Source of the DNA: Trema orientale
Lineage: Eukaryota; Streptophyta; Magnoliopsida; Rosales; Cannabaceae
Reading direction: 5' to 3'
NCBI GenBank assembly: GCA_002914845.1
Contig: JXTC01000044.1
Coordinates: forward strand, 62,001 to 126,000
Length of the DNA stretch: 64,000 bases
Shown: positions 11,301-23,774 of the stretch, one piece after another
Layout: every line of letters begins with the position of its first letter
Numbering within the stretch: position 1 is the first letter of the stretch
Notes under the pieces: generated by a model
Seen by the model: the letters and a program-made list of their open reading frames with translations, nothing else
Databases searched by the model: none
Told to the model about the DNA's origin: nothing
Made by a program: the position numbers and the translations under genes

Positions 11301-14300
11301 GTTGTTATATGCATATTGTTATTTAAAATGACTTGTTTTATTTTGCCGCCAAATGAATTTGAAAAATATGGGCCAATTTATGATTGCATATTTTACAGGA
11401 AGAGGTTCAAGTCTTCCGAAAATGTATCTTATTAAAAAAAGAAGTGATTGCATATTTTTCTGGTAGTCTTCTTGGAATGCCTTTGAGTCAATGGAAAAAC
11501 GGTAGTACATAATAGAAATTGGACTGGAGGTGGTCGTTTTTATGATGTAAAAGTAAATCCTTGGAGAACTTTATATTTATATCAAGATTATGATGTAAAA
11601 GTAAATCCTTGGAGAATTTTAGATTTATATCAATCTTGCTATCTTTCCTTACATGTTCTGTTTTGAGCATATGGTTTGTGGGCGAAATAAACATTATAAT
11701 TCTGATCTTTAGAGCAATATAACTTGATAATTCCATGCAGGTCAAGGATATGATTCCATCATACCCGATGCTCCGCATGATGTATCCGATGCTTTGACTG
11801 TGAAATTAGCGGATAAAGTTGGTACATTTGTGGAAGACTATGTTGCAGCAATGGAGAAGGTAATTGTACTGAATACTATGTAACTTAAAGCTTCTCTTTT
11901 CTCCTCATATCTTGCATGCACATAAAAATCTGTCTGCATGTGCAGGTCAAACTAAAGCAAGGTCTAAAGACTGCAATGAGTATTTCTAGTGAGGGAAATG
12001 CCTATTTGCAAGTAAGCATGGAAGACTTCAAATAATTTGCTTGAGGCTGTTGTATTGTCCTTTATACATGGATATATGTCCCTCGCTTGAAGTTTGCCTA
12101 AATCTAATATCTTAGTTGCTGCTCTAAAATGCACCTGTTATCATATTTTCAATTGCAGGAAAGCCAATTCTGGAAATTATACAAGGAGGATCAACCACGC
12201 TGCTCTATTGTTATGAAAACTTCAGTGGGGCTAGTACATATTCTTGCACGTCTTTTAGAACCATTTATGCCATCCTTCTCTTTGGAGGTAACAATTTTGG
12301 CTGCAGATATCGATGTGGCTGGTGCTTTCTTATTGTGCATTCATGTAATTTGTCATAATATGCTGCATTATGTGAGGGTTTTACCTTTTTTTTTAAATGT
12401 CATTTAAGGTATTCAAGCAGCTTAATTTGGAACCTGAACAACTTTCACTTGCTGATGAAAGAGGAGATATTGATAGGGCAAGAAGGCCTTGGGATATTGT
12501 ACCTTCTGGTCACAGAATTGGGAAACCAGAGCCATTGTTTAAGGAATTGGTATGTTGAGCAATTTCTTTACTCCCTTCCCAGTAAAATAGGTTTTACTTG
12601 GTCAAAATAAATCCAGATTTGATCTATATAGTTGATGTAGAAATTGGAACTTGATACATTCTAGATAAGAACTTTAGGTTGACTTATCAAGAATTAGGCC
12701 TTTTGCGGGCTACTAAATAAGGTTTATGAAGAGGTTTTGCAATGTTGCTTGAAACCGTATTTTAGTTATTTTTTTTTTTCATGCGGTCTTATCATTTGGT
12801 GAAACTTATTGTTGACAGAAAGATGAAGAAGTAGAATCTTTCAGGAAGAGGTTTGCTGGAAGTCAAGCAGATAGAGTTGAGAGGGCAGAAGCTGAGGCAG
12901 AAAAGGTAGCCCAGCAATTGAAGAAGACAAAAATTACAGGTTACAATTTATTTTAAATTTCCCCTTTTCATCTGTTACTGGCCAAGCAGATATTAATTCA
13001 TATACTTGTGGAGCAATGTTCAAGTTTTTTATGGTTTCTTTGTAACAGAGAATAGTGGAAAGAAACAAAAGTCAGCAAAACCAGCAACTGAAGTAGAAAT
13101 TTCTATTTCTAGACTTGATATCCGTGTTGGTCTAATTACAAAAGCTCAAAAACATCCGGATGCTGATTCTCTGTATGTAGAAGAGATTGATGTGGGTGAG
13201 GGACAACCCAGAACTGTCGTGAGTGGACTTGTCAAGTATATACCTCTAGAAGAAATGCAGGTATTTATTCTTTGGTCTTGTGGCCTTTCAGTGATTTGAT
13301 ATTTTAATTAATTGCACTTACCGACTTCTAGAAAGCATTGATCATCTATAGTTGGTTCACTTAAAATTTTATTTGGCAGAATCGGAAGGTATGCGTTCTT
13401 TGCAACCTGAAGCCTGCAGCCATGCGGGGTATTAAATCACAAGCAATGGTTCTTGCTGCTTCCAACAGTGACCATACCAAGGTAAGCAACTCCATGATCA
13501 TTGACACAGATCTTTGCAACCTGTATCATGTTGAGCCACCGTTCTTTGATGATATCCTTTGTCAATGTTTAGGATGAAGTTTTGTTAGTCAAAACAAGAT
13601 GAAGTGTTCTTATGTGATATGTTTTTTCTTTTTTACTTTTCTGCTTTTTGTTGGAAGAATAAAATATACCCCCACCAAAAAAAAAGGAAAAAAGAAAAAT
13701 GTAGACAAAAAAGGAATGCGTAGTCAGTAAATATCATCTTCTGAAGAAAAGAATTTGGCAAAGTGGTCCAAACTTTACGACATAGGCCAATATAAATCAT
13801 ACAGCTACTGTACAAAATAAACAGGTAAAACTAATGATAGTAATTATAAACAATGAGTGGCTGATTAAATTCTCACTGTGGTTCAATAATGGGCATTTCA
13901 TTTTTTCCAGTGAAATTTGATAATTTTGTACATAATACATTTAACTCAAAAAACTATTTTGTTTCAGAAAATCTCATCATGTCGTGAAAAGTCGAATTTT
14001 ATTCATTTGGAAAAGTTTCTGAGCCATTGTTTCACCCTTTTGGGTCTTTCAACACATTAATATCTTGAGGCTATACCTAAGGTGACGTTTGGTTGGGTGG
14101 AATGAAATTGAATGACATGGTAATCACAATGGGAATAAGAATGGAAAGGAAAAGAAAGTTGATTATTTTGTTTAGTTGAAACTTTGGAATCAACAATGAA
14201 ATGTAATGAAATTAATTGTACTTTGACTAATATACCCCTGATTTTGGAATAATTTAAAAAAAAAATAGACATTGTCACTGATAGAAAATAAAATAGCTAT

Positions 14301-16348
14301 ACTTATAATAATGATTAAATAGATTAAACCAAATATAAAAATAGATTAAATTTCTTGTGATAATAAAATTAATATTTTAATAATTGCTCATTATTGTTTA
14401 TCATATAAATAACATATAAAATGTATATTAGAAAACAAAAATATACTAATTATAGTTACGATAGAATACTTAAAAAAAACAATAATAAAAAAATAGAAAT
14501 TACTAGAACCTTTGGGGGATAAATTGCTAAAAAAAAAGAGTAAGATCTCCACTGCTTCAGTATTGTTTAGATGGCAGAAAGAGAAAGCTGGGCACAAAAA
14601 GGACAAATAAAAAATCTAGGTGGTTTAGTCATAGATATGGATGTAAGCTTTACAGTTGGTTTAGTCATGGATATGAGGAAGAAGATGATAATAAATGCGC
14701 AAAACGTGTTAAATAAGGGGCAAAAGGAGAATAGAGTGGCTAACTTAGGAAATGAGTGACCTTTACACCCATTTTCAAGTGTAATTCTAATTCCTTACTT
14801 GATGGAATAATCATTACATTGGAAAGACAATTCATAAGTAAGAAGTGAAACCAAACATTCGAAAGCCATTCCATTCCATTACCACCAACCAAACGGCACC
14901 TAGCCATGTTTGGTTCAATGGAATGGGCCTTGGAATGGAAAGGCCATTCCAGTACAGGGCTCATTCCAGTGTTTGGTTTGAAATTTAGATTAAGGAATTC
15001 TAATTCTTTTGTAATCACAGTTCCACCACTTAGTGTATTTGGGATTACACAAATCTTCCTAATGAATCAAGTTTCCATTCTTTGTTGATATCTGAAAAAA
15101 GGTGAAATTACCCTTTTTGTCCTAAAACTTTGCCTCTCTCGCGCCCTCACTCACCATCAACCGAGACTATCACTTTTTATTAATACATATATATAGGTAT
15201 TAATAATAGTTACCCAGCTTGTTTAAAAAAAAAAAATAGTTACCCAACTATCACTTTTTATTTATTTATTTAAGAGTTAAATACACATATTTAACATAGT
15301 ATAATTTTTGTTCATTTTGATTTTAATAATATGAATTAATTATTTAATATTATTAATTAATTGAAAATAAATTATAATTTTTTACCCAATAAAATTATAT
15401 ATTGGTAAATATAAATGTATACATAGTTGACCAAAAAAAATGTACAAAGTTTTAGAAACTTGGGTATATTAGTCAATATATCACTGATTTCATTCTATTC
15501 CAAGATCTAACCAAACAAAGTAATTCTTATTCCAGTACTATTTCTTATTTTCAACCAAACAATAGAATATCATTGTTATTCCTATTCTGATTCTATTCCA
15601 TTACGATTCCCAATACGATTCTAATTTCATTCCGCGAATCAAACGCCACCTAAGAGTCTAAGACTGAAGAATAATTGTATTCGGCTGCACATGATTTCTG
15701 CTGTATTTCTTTCCATGTTCCTTACTAGTCATGCGCATGATTTTCAGCATCAACCTGGTTATTGCTTAATAATTTCTTGTATTTTACCTCATAACCATGA
15801 TATATTTGAGCTGCTTTTGTTTTCAACAAGGTGCAACTTTAGAAATTTATCCTCCAACCAGCTCGGTTGCAGTAATTCTTTTTGTTTTAGAAAATTGGTT
15901 GTCTGGCCTACCATCAGATAAAGTTTGTGAACAGCTTTCTTGAAGTCATTGTGTACTACAGTAATATGATTTTCAATGCCTTAACAACTTTGGTTTTTCA
16001 AGCCGGAAAAAAGAAAAAGAAAAAAGAGTGGATTATTTGAAAACAAATGGATGGATGTAGCTACGAGAGTCTGATGTAATTGCTGAATTAATTTTCTCAA
16101 TGCTGGTTTACTTTCAGGTGGAATTAGTTGAACCACCCAAATCTGCTCAAGTTGGGGAGAGAGTTTCGTTCCCGGGCTTTGAAGGGCAGCCTGATGATGT
16201 CTTGAACCCAAAGAAGAAAGTGTGGGAGACATTGCAAGTGGACTTGCACACTAACACAGATCTGGTTGCTTGCTACAAGGATATTCCGTTAACTACGTCG
16301 GCTGGTGTTTGCACAGTGTCAACCATTCGAGAAGGATCAATTAGGTAA
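8350..16348 (+). CDS. methionyl-tRNA synthetase, cytosolic, with C-terminal tRNA-binding domain
   Basis: Charges tRNA(Met) with methionine in the cytosol. Seventeen exons were read: 8350-8491, 8604-8748, 8831-8984, 9136-9291, 9734-9964, 10077-10220, 10552-10642, 10761-10867, 10970-11084, 11741-11859, 11946-12011, 12159-12287, 12409-12549, 12819-12939, 13049-13260, 13380-13481 and 16118-16348. All join in frame, giving 801 residues, close to plant cytosolic MetRS. Class I signatures are present: HIGH as HLGN (residues 41-44) and KMSKS as KFSKS (356-360). Zinc-knuckle cysteines are C150, C153, C166, C171, C181 and C184. The anticodon-binding helical region follows, with PWDI in exon 13, and then a lysine-rich linker. 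From about residue 637 there is an EMAP-II/Arc1p-like tRNA-binding domain ([26 protein letters not shown]). No transit peptide is evident. Intron 16 (2.6 kb) holds two Tourist-like elements. Confidence 0.95.
14081..14900. mobile_element. Tourist-like element 1 in MetRS intron 16
   Basis: The left end GGTGACGTTTGGTTGGGTGG and the reverse complement of the right end, GGTGCCGTTTGGTTGGTGG, match and continue into GGAATG-rich arms. The flanks are TAA (14078-14080) on the left and TAG (14901-14903) on the right, close to the TWA target duplication of PIF/Harbinger elements. It is 820 bp, with no intact coding region. Confidence 0.75.
14904..15650. mobile_element. Tourist-like element 2, adjacent to element 1
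   Basis: Begins CCATGTTTGGTTCAATGGAATG and ends with a segment whose reverse complement is GGTGGCGTTTGATTCGCGG; TAA follows at 15651-15653. Its right end also pairs well with the left end of element 1 (GGTGACGTTTGGTT at 14081), with TAA on both outer sides (14078-14080 and 15651-15653). So it could be an independent neighbour or the outer part of a nested pair. An AT-rich core with short A/T runs and no gene. Confidence 0.6.
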
Positions 16349-17431
16349 GTGGCACTAGAGAGCAGATTGGACGGGGATGGTTTGGCGGTTATTGTTCAGG
16401 TCACCACAGTGCTTAATCTAAGTTTATCAAGGTGGAAAAGCAAAAAACCTAGATTTTGACTGTTACTTCTAATTGTTTGCTATAGTATTTCATACTTGTT
16501 GACAGTTCTATTCTTTGTGTAAGATGCTAATTTTTAAGAACAATAAACACTTAGTTTTTGCTGCAAACGTAAGAGCCCTCTTCTTCGTTCGTTTGTTTTT
16601 TATTTTTATTTTTGGTAAGTAGTTATGGTTATTTATAAAATTAGCTCCTGGTCTTTCAAATATTCTTCAAAGTTCAACCCCACTTTTGAGCGTGTCAAGA
16701 ATGCAATCATGTCGTTTGCCTTGAAAGAGCATGCTCATTTCTCTTTACTTGGTAAGAAACATTTGTTTCTGTAACTTGTTTTTCACTTGGCAAAACAGCA
16801 CTTAAGAGCCATTGGTTTTTCTTGAAAAAAAAAAAAAAGAAAAGGAAACAGGAAGGGAAAAACATGCCGATGTAAATCTTAAAACGAAAAAACGACATTA
16901 TTGACCTTTAAAATTAAAGGACACTGGAATGAGTTGGGACTTGGGGAGCATATCTGTGTTTTTTCTATAGGGGACAATTTTCTGAACGTGGAGTTTTTAC
17001 AACTATAAACGATGTGTCGTATATAAACTCCAGTTGTTTTCATTATTCAGCAAAAAAAAGAAAAAAAAAAAAACTTGGTATTTTCATTCATTGGGAGCGA
17101 AAGGCTTTTTAGACACCCATTTTTTCCCAAGGCATAAATGTATCTAAACTAGTCTTTTCCATAGCGGAAATCGCATAAAAGTACAAGGCAAACCGCAGGG
17201 TCGATCAAAATCAATTGAACTCCACTAGATTCAGAATCTATATGTTGGGGAAAATAAAATGAAAGAAAAATAAATACAACACAACAATACAACAATGGCA
17301 GTCAATTTTGCAAATTAGGACCTCTACTTTGCAAAACCAGAGGTCAATCGGAACAAGAACGCAGCCTTTTCGTAATACTGAACATATGAATTTGCTGCCT
17401 GACCTTTTTTTCTGGCGTCGAAGGGCCAATA
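16349..17431. other. convergent intergenic region between MetRS and WEX
   Basis: Holds the 3' UTR and terminator region of MetRS on the plus strand and of WEX on the minus strand. AATAAA occurs at 16539-16544 on the plus strand. A and T runs occur near 16828-16841 and 17050-17074. No other gene is seen. Confidence 0.6.
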
Positions 17432-19897
17432 TCACTGTGGTGACACATCTTTTACTTCGCCACTTTCGTTGCCAGCTGTAACCTTTTCCATATCAGGGAG
17501 ACTTCTTAACACCTGTTTAACCATAAGACAGTATATTTAATAAGAGTTCAAGTGACAGCATTTATTGAAACAATTTGAAGGTGCTGACTACCTCATACAG
17601 AGACCATGAGGCAAAAGCATCAGTTGCAGCATACTGCAACTGGTCCTCCGATAGAACATTGGTCTCCCAATTTCCTAGTTGAATTTTCTTGGGCTTAAGA
17701 AGCTGCATTATTTCAAAAACCCGGTCAAAGTTCCTACAGAAATCCTTTTCGAGAGTAACTGGAATGGGATTTAAAAGTAACATTATTGTTGCTACTAGAA
17801 AAGAAAGAGACACGAAAGAGAGTCCATTACAATTCAGGCAAACAGTAATACTTCAGTGAGGAAAGCAAAGTGTATAACTTAAAAAAAGTAACGCCTAACC
17901 TCTCCTTCAATAGCAAGACTGTATGAGCATAGATATAAAATGCATCCTGAGCAAACAGTGATGACTTGGGTCGAAAGACTTATGAGATGAAATGTATTAA
18001 ATGCATGGAAACTGGTTTGTTATGATCGACATGGTTCGAGCTGATAGTGCTGGACTGCTGGTAATAATATTGTTCACGAGCACAAATAGTACAGTCTATC
18101 CAGTTTAACTGAAAATCTCCACAAGGTAGAAAATATAGTTGCAAAGAGTACATGATCGCAACAAAAATTATAGCCAGGGAACAACAAAAGTAATACCTGT
18201 TTGGAGATAAGATTCTCAGTTAAAGACCCAAGACTCCACTTCTGCAAATCTCCACCGAGCTTCTGTTTGGCTAGATAGCAAAGATCTTCCACTGCTTTGA
18301 CAGATACATTATAGTCTTTAAAAAGCTTGACAGCATCATTGCCAATGCCGACTCCAACCTGGGCATGTGCAAAGTGTCATATTACAACACTACAAATCAT
18401 AAATGCTTCCGGAACTAAAATTCACATATCTGCATTACATAATAACAAATGCTGCAGCTCTTGTAGCCTCTATTACATACCTTCAAAAGCATAGAATTCT
18501 CAAGAAGTAACCGCAGACTTGTAGGTATCCCAGAATGAAAGATGTGCATCACATGACAATGACTAGTGTCTAAACATATCTGCATAACCGCAGCCTTCCC
18601 AGGTGGGATACCTGCAATTTTTAGTTCGCTTAGATCAGAATCTACCAATTTTAGATTGTTCGATGACAAGACACACTCATCTTTTTTACTGGGAAAAATG
18701 AGATCCAACACAATATTGAGTTCTTCAGCCAGTAAGCAACTTCAACAAAAAATCCCAGTCACTGGATACCTACACTTTAACTTAAAGCTTAACCAAGTTG
18801 GATATGAACTCATAAACTGTAACTAAAAAGAACACAGAGCACTGTGCAGATATTATAGAAAACAATTTAGGAGTAACTATAGTAATTGCCCTTTTTTTCA
18901 CCCTTCATTTTACTAAATGTCCATTTTCTAGCTAAATTTCCATCAGTTTTTACACATAATGTATATTTGATACACTGGATCAGACCTATATACTAAGCAT
19001 ATCACTTTTATATCGTTTTAACACCGGATAAATCAGTTTGTCTACTGGTATACACGACCATATTGCCAAAGAATTTGAAAACTAACATTTGGTTTAAGGG
19101 GCCCCAAAATCAGCCATTTTGCTGAAAAGCAATGTTCCCATTGAGAGCCATAATTTAACATGTATAACTAATGTACCCGAATTCAATTTGTTCTTACGGG
19201 ACACCATGCTTTCGACCAAAATACTGCATTGCAATGGCACCAAATCACCAAATAAAAATAAAAAATAAAAAAAAAAAAGATTCCTCGAACCTCTTCTGAA
19301 TGAAGCTCTCCACTCAATGTCAAACCCAACAGCAACTTGACCCACTTCACTTTTCTTTGATTCAAGAATCTTCAGAACCTCCATTGAAGCTCTCTCCACC
19401 TCAACTTCCGTCCTGCTTTATCTGATTGGACCCCAAAACTTCATCACAGGGTATCTGAATCTCATCTTCGTCTTTGCTGCTTCAGAAGAAAAAATGAACT
19501 AATTAATGAACCTTCTTCTAAGAAAAATTCAATACAATGGCTTAACCTGTCAATATGACGGAAACCATGTGAATAAAATCAACCCCAGAATGTAAAATCC
19601 TCTTTTTTTCTCGGTGTCCAAACAGAAAAAACGAAAGAAAGATGAAAAGGGTCTAGAAGAAAAACCTTGGCAAGGCGAGAGAGAGAAAGAGTCCGGATGC
19701 TGGAGAGCGAGGATGGAGTTGGGGAGTCGGCGATGGGTGCGTCGAGGGTTTTTAGAGGCGGATTGAAAAGCAGCATCGATGGCTTCGAGGTCTTCTTGGG
19801 TAAAGGGTTGGTCTTCGTCCCAGTCCCATGCGGAGGAGAAGACTCTGCTGCTGCCATTGTTGTGTTCTTCTCGGGAATCAGAGGTGGAGCACTCCAT
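17432..19897 (-). CDS. WEX: Werner-like 3'-5' exonuclease (WEX), interrupted by one in-frame stop
   Basis: DEDDy-type 3'-5' exonuclease homologous to the exonuclease domain of human WRN and to Arabidopsis WEX, a stand-alone nuclease acting on DNA. Exons in transcript order are 19666-19897, 19291-19476, 18481-18611, 18197-18358, 17592-17702 and 17432-17512. All splice borders are canonical and all phases agree; the full frame would be 300 residues. Catalytic motifs are intact: FDIEW (D130, E132), GNDAVKLF (D191) and YAATD (Y261, D265). VMHIFHSGIP and LGNWE also match the family. The oddity is codon 97, TAA (19418-19420), where relatives have the tyrosine of I-x-Y-S-[KR]-T; without splicing or sequence variation this truncates the protein before the catalytic domain. 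It may be a real null allele, a young pseudogene or a base error. The gene converges on MetRS. Confidence 0.88.
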
Positions 19898-20534
19898 TTC
19901 AGCCCATTCCCAATTCAGCTATTCCTATTACCTATCCCACCTATGGCATTGGAGGGAATTTCAAGTTTTTTGAATTTCAAGTTTTTTTCGAATCTTTTAA
20001 GATATCATGTGGTACTCGTTTATAGGAGCATTGGCCATCTCTCCAATACAATTGTGGGGGAAAAAAAAAAAACAAGAAAAGGACAAATTGTATATTTGTC
20101 CCGAATTATCCTTTGTGGAGAGTTTTATCTCCTAACTTATTTCTTTTCGCAAGAATCCCCGAACTATTTAATTGTGAAAAAACTTCCTTTTTATTATCTT
20201 CCGTCCATAATTTGGATAGTTTTATGACATGTCATCCTGAAACACAATTAGTTGAAACAATTATTTTCAGATTTAATACCCTCACCTATATATCTTAAAT
20301 TAGAGACCAAATTCTTCCATTTTCCCTCTTACCGTAGTCTTCTTCTCCAAAAAGAAAACTACCTCTATCTCCATTGAAGCTAAAAACTAACTCTTTTATT
20401 ATTTTCCATCCACATTGCAGTATTTCATTTGTAAAGAATTTGTTACAAAACCCTCTTTAATACACTCTCAATTCATAAAATCAAACTTTCTAAAAGTATG
20501 AATTTAATAATCTAATCTTAGGTTTTATATATGA
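19898..20534. other. WEX upstream region
   Basis: Promoter-side sequence of the minus-strand WEX gene followed by AT-rich spacer. A plus-strand frame of 186 codons beginning at 19667 is mostly antisense to WEX exon 1 and is not treated as a gene. No TATA box could be assigned confidently. Confidence 0.4.
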
Positions 20535-20780
20535 TTCCCAATCCAGCAGATTTTTTTTTTCACTTATTAATAGGTATTTTTTTTAGCCGTTTGATTATAT
20601 TATCCAATGACTACCATAATTTGAGTAGTTGAAAAAAAATAATAAAAATAAATATCTATTATTAATACTTTTCTCTCTTTATTTTTTATTATGAAAAGAC
20701 GGGTGTGATGAATTTTAATTGGGTAAAACAATACTTATGAATAGGTAAAAAAAAAAAAAACTACTAGATTTGTGCCCTTT
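20535..20780. mobile_element. MITE family 'A', copy 1
   Basis: The left end CCCAATCCAGCAGATTTTTT is mirrored by the right end ACTACTAGATTTGTGCCC. The core has the family text CCAATGACTACCATAATTTGAGTAG, then the TTTTAATTGGGTAAAAC-type stretch, then ATAGGTAAAAA. Five related copies lie in the window (21040, 23775, 33035, 57668 and 57945). Non-coding. Confidence 0.7.
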
Positions 20781-20999
20781 ATATATAGATCTATATAAGA
20801 ATATACATATCATAATAAGGTTGTTTATCATCCATTTCACTTCTAGAATGAATCTTTAATAAAGGATGTCAATTAGGCCAGATACTTCCAATATATCTTA
20901 CCTTCTAAAAATTGCATCAAATTGGGCCTTAGTCGAAATTAATCAAATAATATAACAACCTAAATGCTAGAATATCAACCTTTATGGTAATTGGTATTG

Positions 21000-21022
21000 T
21001 AATATATATATATATATATATG
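21000..21022. repeat. (AT)n microsatellite
   Basis: A TA dinucleotide run between MITE A copies 1 and 2. Confidence 0.9.
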
Positions 21023-21039
21023 TACGTATATATGTAGAG

Positions 21040-21228
21040 CATAATCCGGTGGGTATTTTTTTTTCCCTATGATCCAATGACTATCATGATTTGAGTAATT
21101 GGAAAAAAATAATAAATACATATTATTTAATGTTCTTTCTCTCCCTATCTTTTATCATGATATGCATGATGAATTATGGGATAAAATAATAGATTAAGGA
21201 AAAAAAAACACTTGGATTGGTGGGCATA
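21040..21228. mobile_element. MITE family 'A', copy 2
   Basis: Starts ATAATCCGGTGGGTATTTTT and ends CACTTGGATTGGTGGGCATA, which is the reverse complement of the family's left terminus. The core CCAATGACTATCATGATTTG matches copy 1. Non-coding. Confidence 0.7.
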
Positions 21229-21416
21229 AATATACGTGCTTTTCAATGGATACTGTAATATTTATCCATCGGTGGAGATCTTAGACCTTTAGATTGTGAT
21301 CAAATAACTATAATGAATCAAGTACTTGTACCAATAATCGATTGAATAAATTAGCTATATACTATTTTTTTTCCTCATTAATTAAATCTACCACCATACC
21401 ATTTTTTTTAAATGAA

Positions 21417-21660
21417 TTCATGACAAATTCTTGACAATTTTGACTGACCTTGATGGATTCTTGATGAATTTTTGACGGATTCTTGACGATCTTAATATAT
21501 TCTTGATAGATTCTTGATATTGGCGGCGATCTTGACGGGTTCTTGATGAATTCTTGACAGATTATTGATAATCTTGATGGATTATTGACAGATTCTTGAT
21601 GTCAGTAGTAATCTTTACAGATTCTTGATGGATTCTTGATGTCTTGACAGATTCTTGACT
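21417..21660. repeat. degenerate 10-12-bp minisatellite (GATTCTTGAYR)
   Basis: About 20 imperfect units of the type GATTCTTGAC / GATTCTTGATG / AATTCTTGACA run through the interval, with some CTTGAYGG variants. Stops occur in all frames, so it is not coding. The unit length varies between about 10 and 12 bases, suggesting replication slippage of a short motif. Confidence 0.85.
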
Positions 21661-22555
21661 AATTCCCTCTTAAAAGTGGTAGAATCTAATAGTGATGGTA
21701 AATTTAGTTAAATAGTTGAAAAAAGTGGTAATTGTCCACTTAACCCGTGATTCGATTGTATTTAATGTTTATCTACGTATAGAAAGTCATTTAATACTTT
21801 AAATGGTGAACAACCAGCTTTTTACCTGCTAAAACGTGAACATTTTAATTGTTTAGTTTTCATTTTTTATCCTATTCCATTAATGTGATATTCTAATTAT
21901 CATTAATTTTTTCTTAGAGATAATTCTCACTAATTTTAATTGCCTATAGAATTTATTCATGGTATAGCTAATTTAATATATAAAAGTGACAAAGTTTATT
22001 TTTTTTTCAACGTTAAAATAGAAAAGTAAACTCAGGATAAACATACATTTAACTCATATAAAGAATATATATTAAAGTAAATATATTTAATTCATTTTAT
22101 AATAAATAGAATTAAAAATATTGATTGTAAGAAAATCTGATACGTAAATTCTAAAAAAAAATAAAAATTTTCATATTATAGGTAACTAATTTTTTCAAAA
22201 TTAAAAGGTGACAAAATATTGTTGTAAACTTATATAAACCAAGTACCACAAATTATATTCTAGGAAATATTTCACTTCATATTAAAAAAAAGAAAGTTAA
22301 AATAAAAGTACAAGACAAAATAAGATTAGAATAATCTATAAATTAAATAGAATATTTTTATTCTATTACACAAAATATAAAAAGAAACTATTCACAAAAC
22401 TCATTGTGTCAAAAATTTGAAAAATAGAAGTAAATCAATTTTCTTTATAAATTGGAATCAGAATTGCAATTAGTGAAATTAACTGGTTATTGTAGGTGAC
22501 TTTCAACTTAAACAAAGTATGGTGGAGCAAAAACAAAAATACCTATTAAGAACTC
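21661..22555. other. AT-rich intergenic DNA, nothing recognised
   Basis: Very AT-rich sequence without long frames or recognisable element ends. Confidence 0.4.
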
Positions 22556-23306
22556 ACCATATATATATATATATATATATATGATATAAACAGTGTAAGA
22601 AATTGAGACAAATTTGCAAAAATATTTTTTTCCCTAAAATGTAAAAAGAAATAGTAATAATAAGACGAATAATCAAACATTTTTCAGGGAAAGAAAAGAA
22701 AAGGAAAACTAATGATTAAACATGGGTGATTTATTTTTTTATTTTTATTCTATTTTATTTTCTACTGAAATAAAAGGGAGAAAAGACATGTCGTATCTAT
22801 CTCTATGCTTTACTATAGGTACTTCTAACTCTGCAAACATGAATATTCTTTGGGGACAATTTGGTAGCGGTTCTTACCCCTTAAGCCAATGGAGCGTGTT
22901 ACCCTAATCCCACCAAATTTTGTTATCATTAATAATATATATATATATATATATATATATGATATAAACAATGTAGGAAAAGGGGACAAATTTGCAAAAA
23001 TACTTTTTTTCCCCTAAAATGTAAAATAATAGTAATAATAAGACTAATAATCAAACATTTTTCAAGAAAAAAAAAGAAGAAAAACTTTGATTGAACATGG
23101 ATGAATATTTTTATTCTTTTTATTTTATTTTCTGCTGAAATAAAAAAGAGGAAAAGCCAAGTAGAATCTATCTTTAAGCATTACCATGGGAGCTTCCAAT
23201 CGTGCAAACTAGAATATTCTCTGAGAACAATTCAATAGCGAGTCTTACTTCATAAGGCAATGAAGCGCGCTATTATATTCTTACCGAATTTTGTTACCAT
23301 TAAGAA
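22556..23306. repeat. tandem duplication of a ~375-bp unit, each led by (TA)n
   Basis: Unit 1 (about 22556-22930) and unit 2 (about 22931-23306) share, in order: a TA run; GATATAAACARTGTA; GACAAATTTGCAAAAATA; AGTAATAATAAGAC; AATCAAACATTTTTCA; a T-rich stretch; TGAAATAAAA; and the closing AATTTTGTTAYCATTAA. Divergence is modest and spread evenly. No coding region is apparent. Confidence 0.85.
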
Positions 23307-23774
23307 TTACATTAAGTGTGGTTCCAGGTACTTACATTGGGTATTGTGCATTTTAGAACAAGGCTTCATATTTAAAGCCTAACAAGAGAATCACCCACTC
23401 GACCTTGTGACTGTGACCTTACGCTGACAAGTCTAATCTTTACCATTAGGCTGACAAGTCTAACCATGTCACCCCTCACTCGGTGATATTAAACAAAAAT
23501 GAATGATGCAATCATTTGTGTAAATGGAAACTTTTTTTTTTTGGTGCCTAACAAGAGAAATAAAGGGTCTTATAACAAAATGAACGAATTTTGGCCCAAT
23601 TTAAGTAAATGTCCGTTTTTAAGATGTTATAGCAAAATATCTAGTACATATGCTTATATACCAGTGTAAAATATTATATACCAAATATAAAAATTTATAT
23701 ACTCAGGATATTAACTGAAATTGGTAGATAAGTATATCTATTAAGTATAAATATATATATATATATTTATAGGT

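Noticed and set aside
19667..20227. 186-codon plus-strand open frame
   Set aside because: Largely antisense to WEX exon 1, which is supported by homology and splice phases.
21417..21660. Considered as a CRISPR-like or satellite array
   Set aside because: Units of 10-12 bases without spacers in a plant genome; simply a minisatellite.
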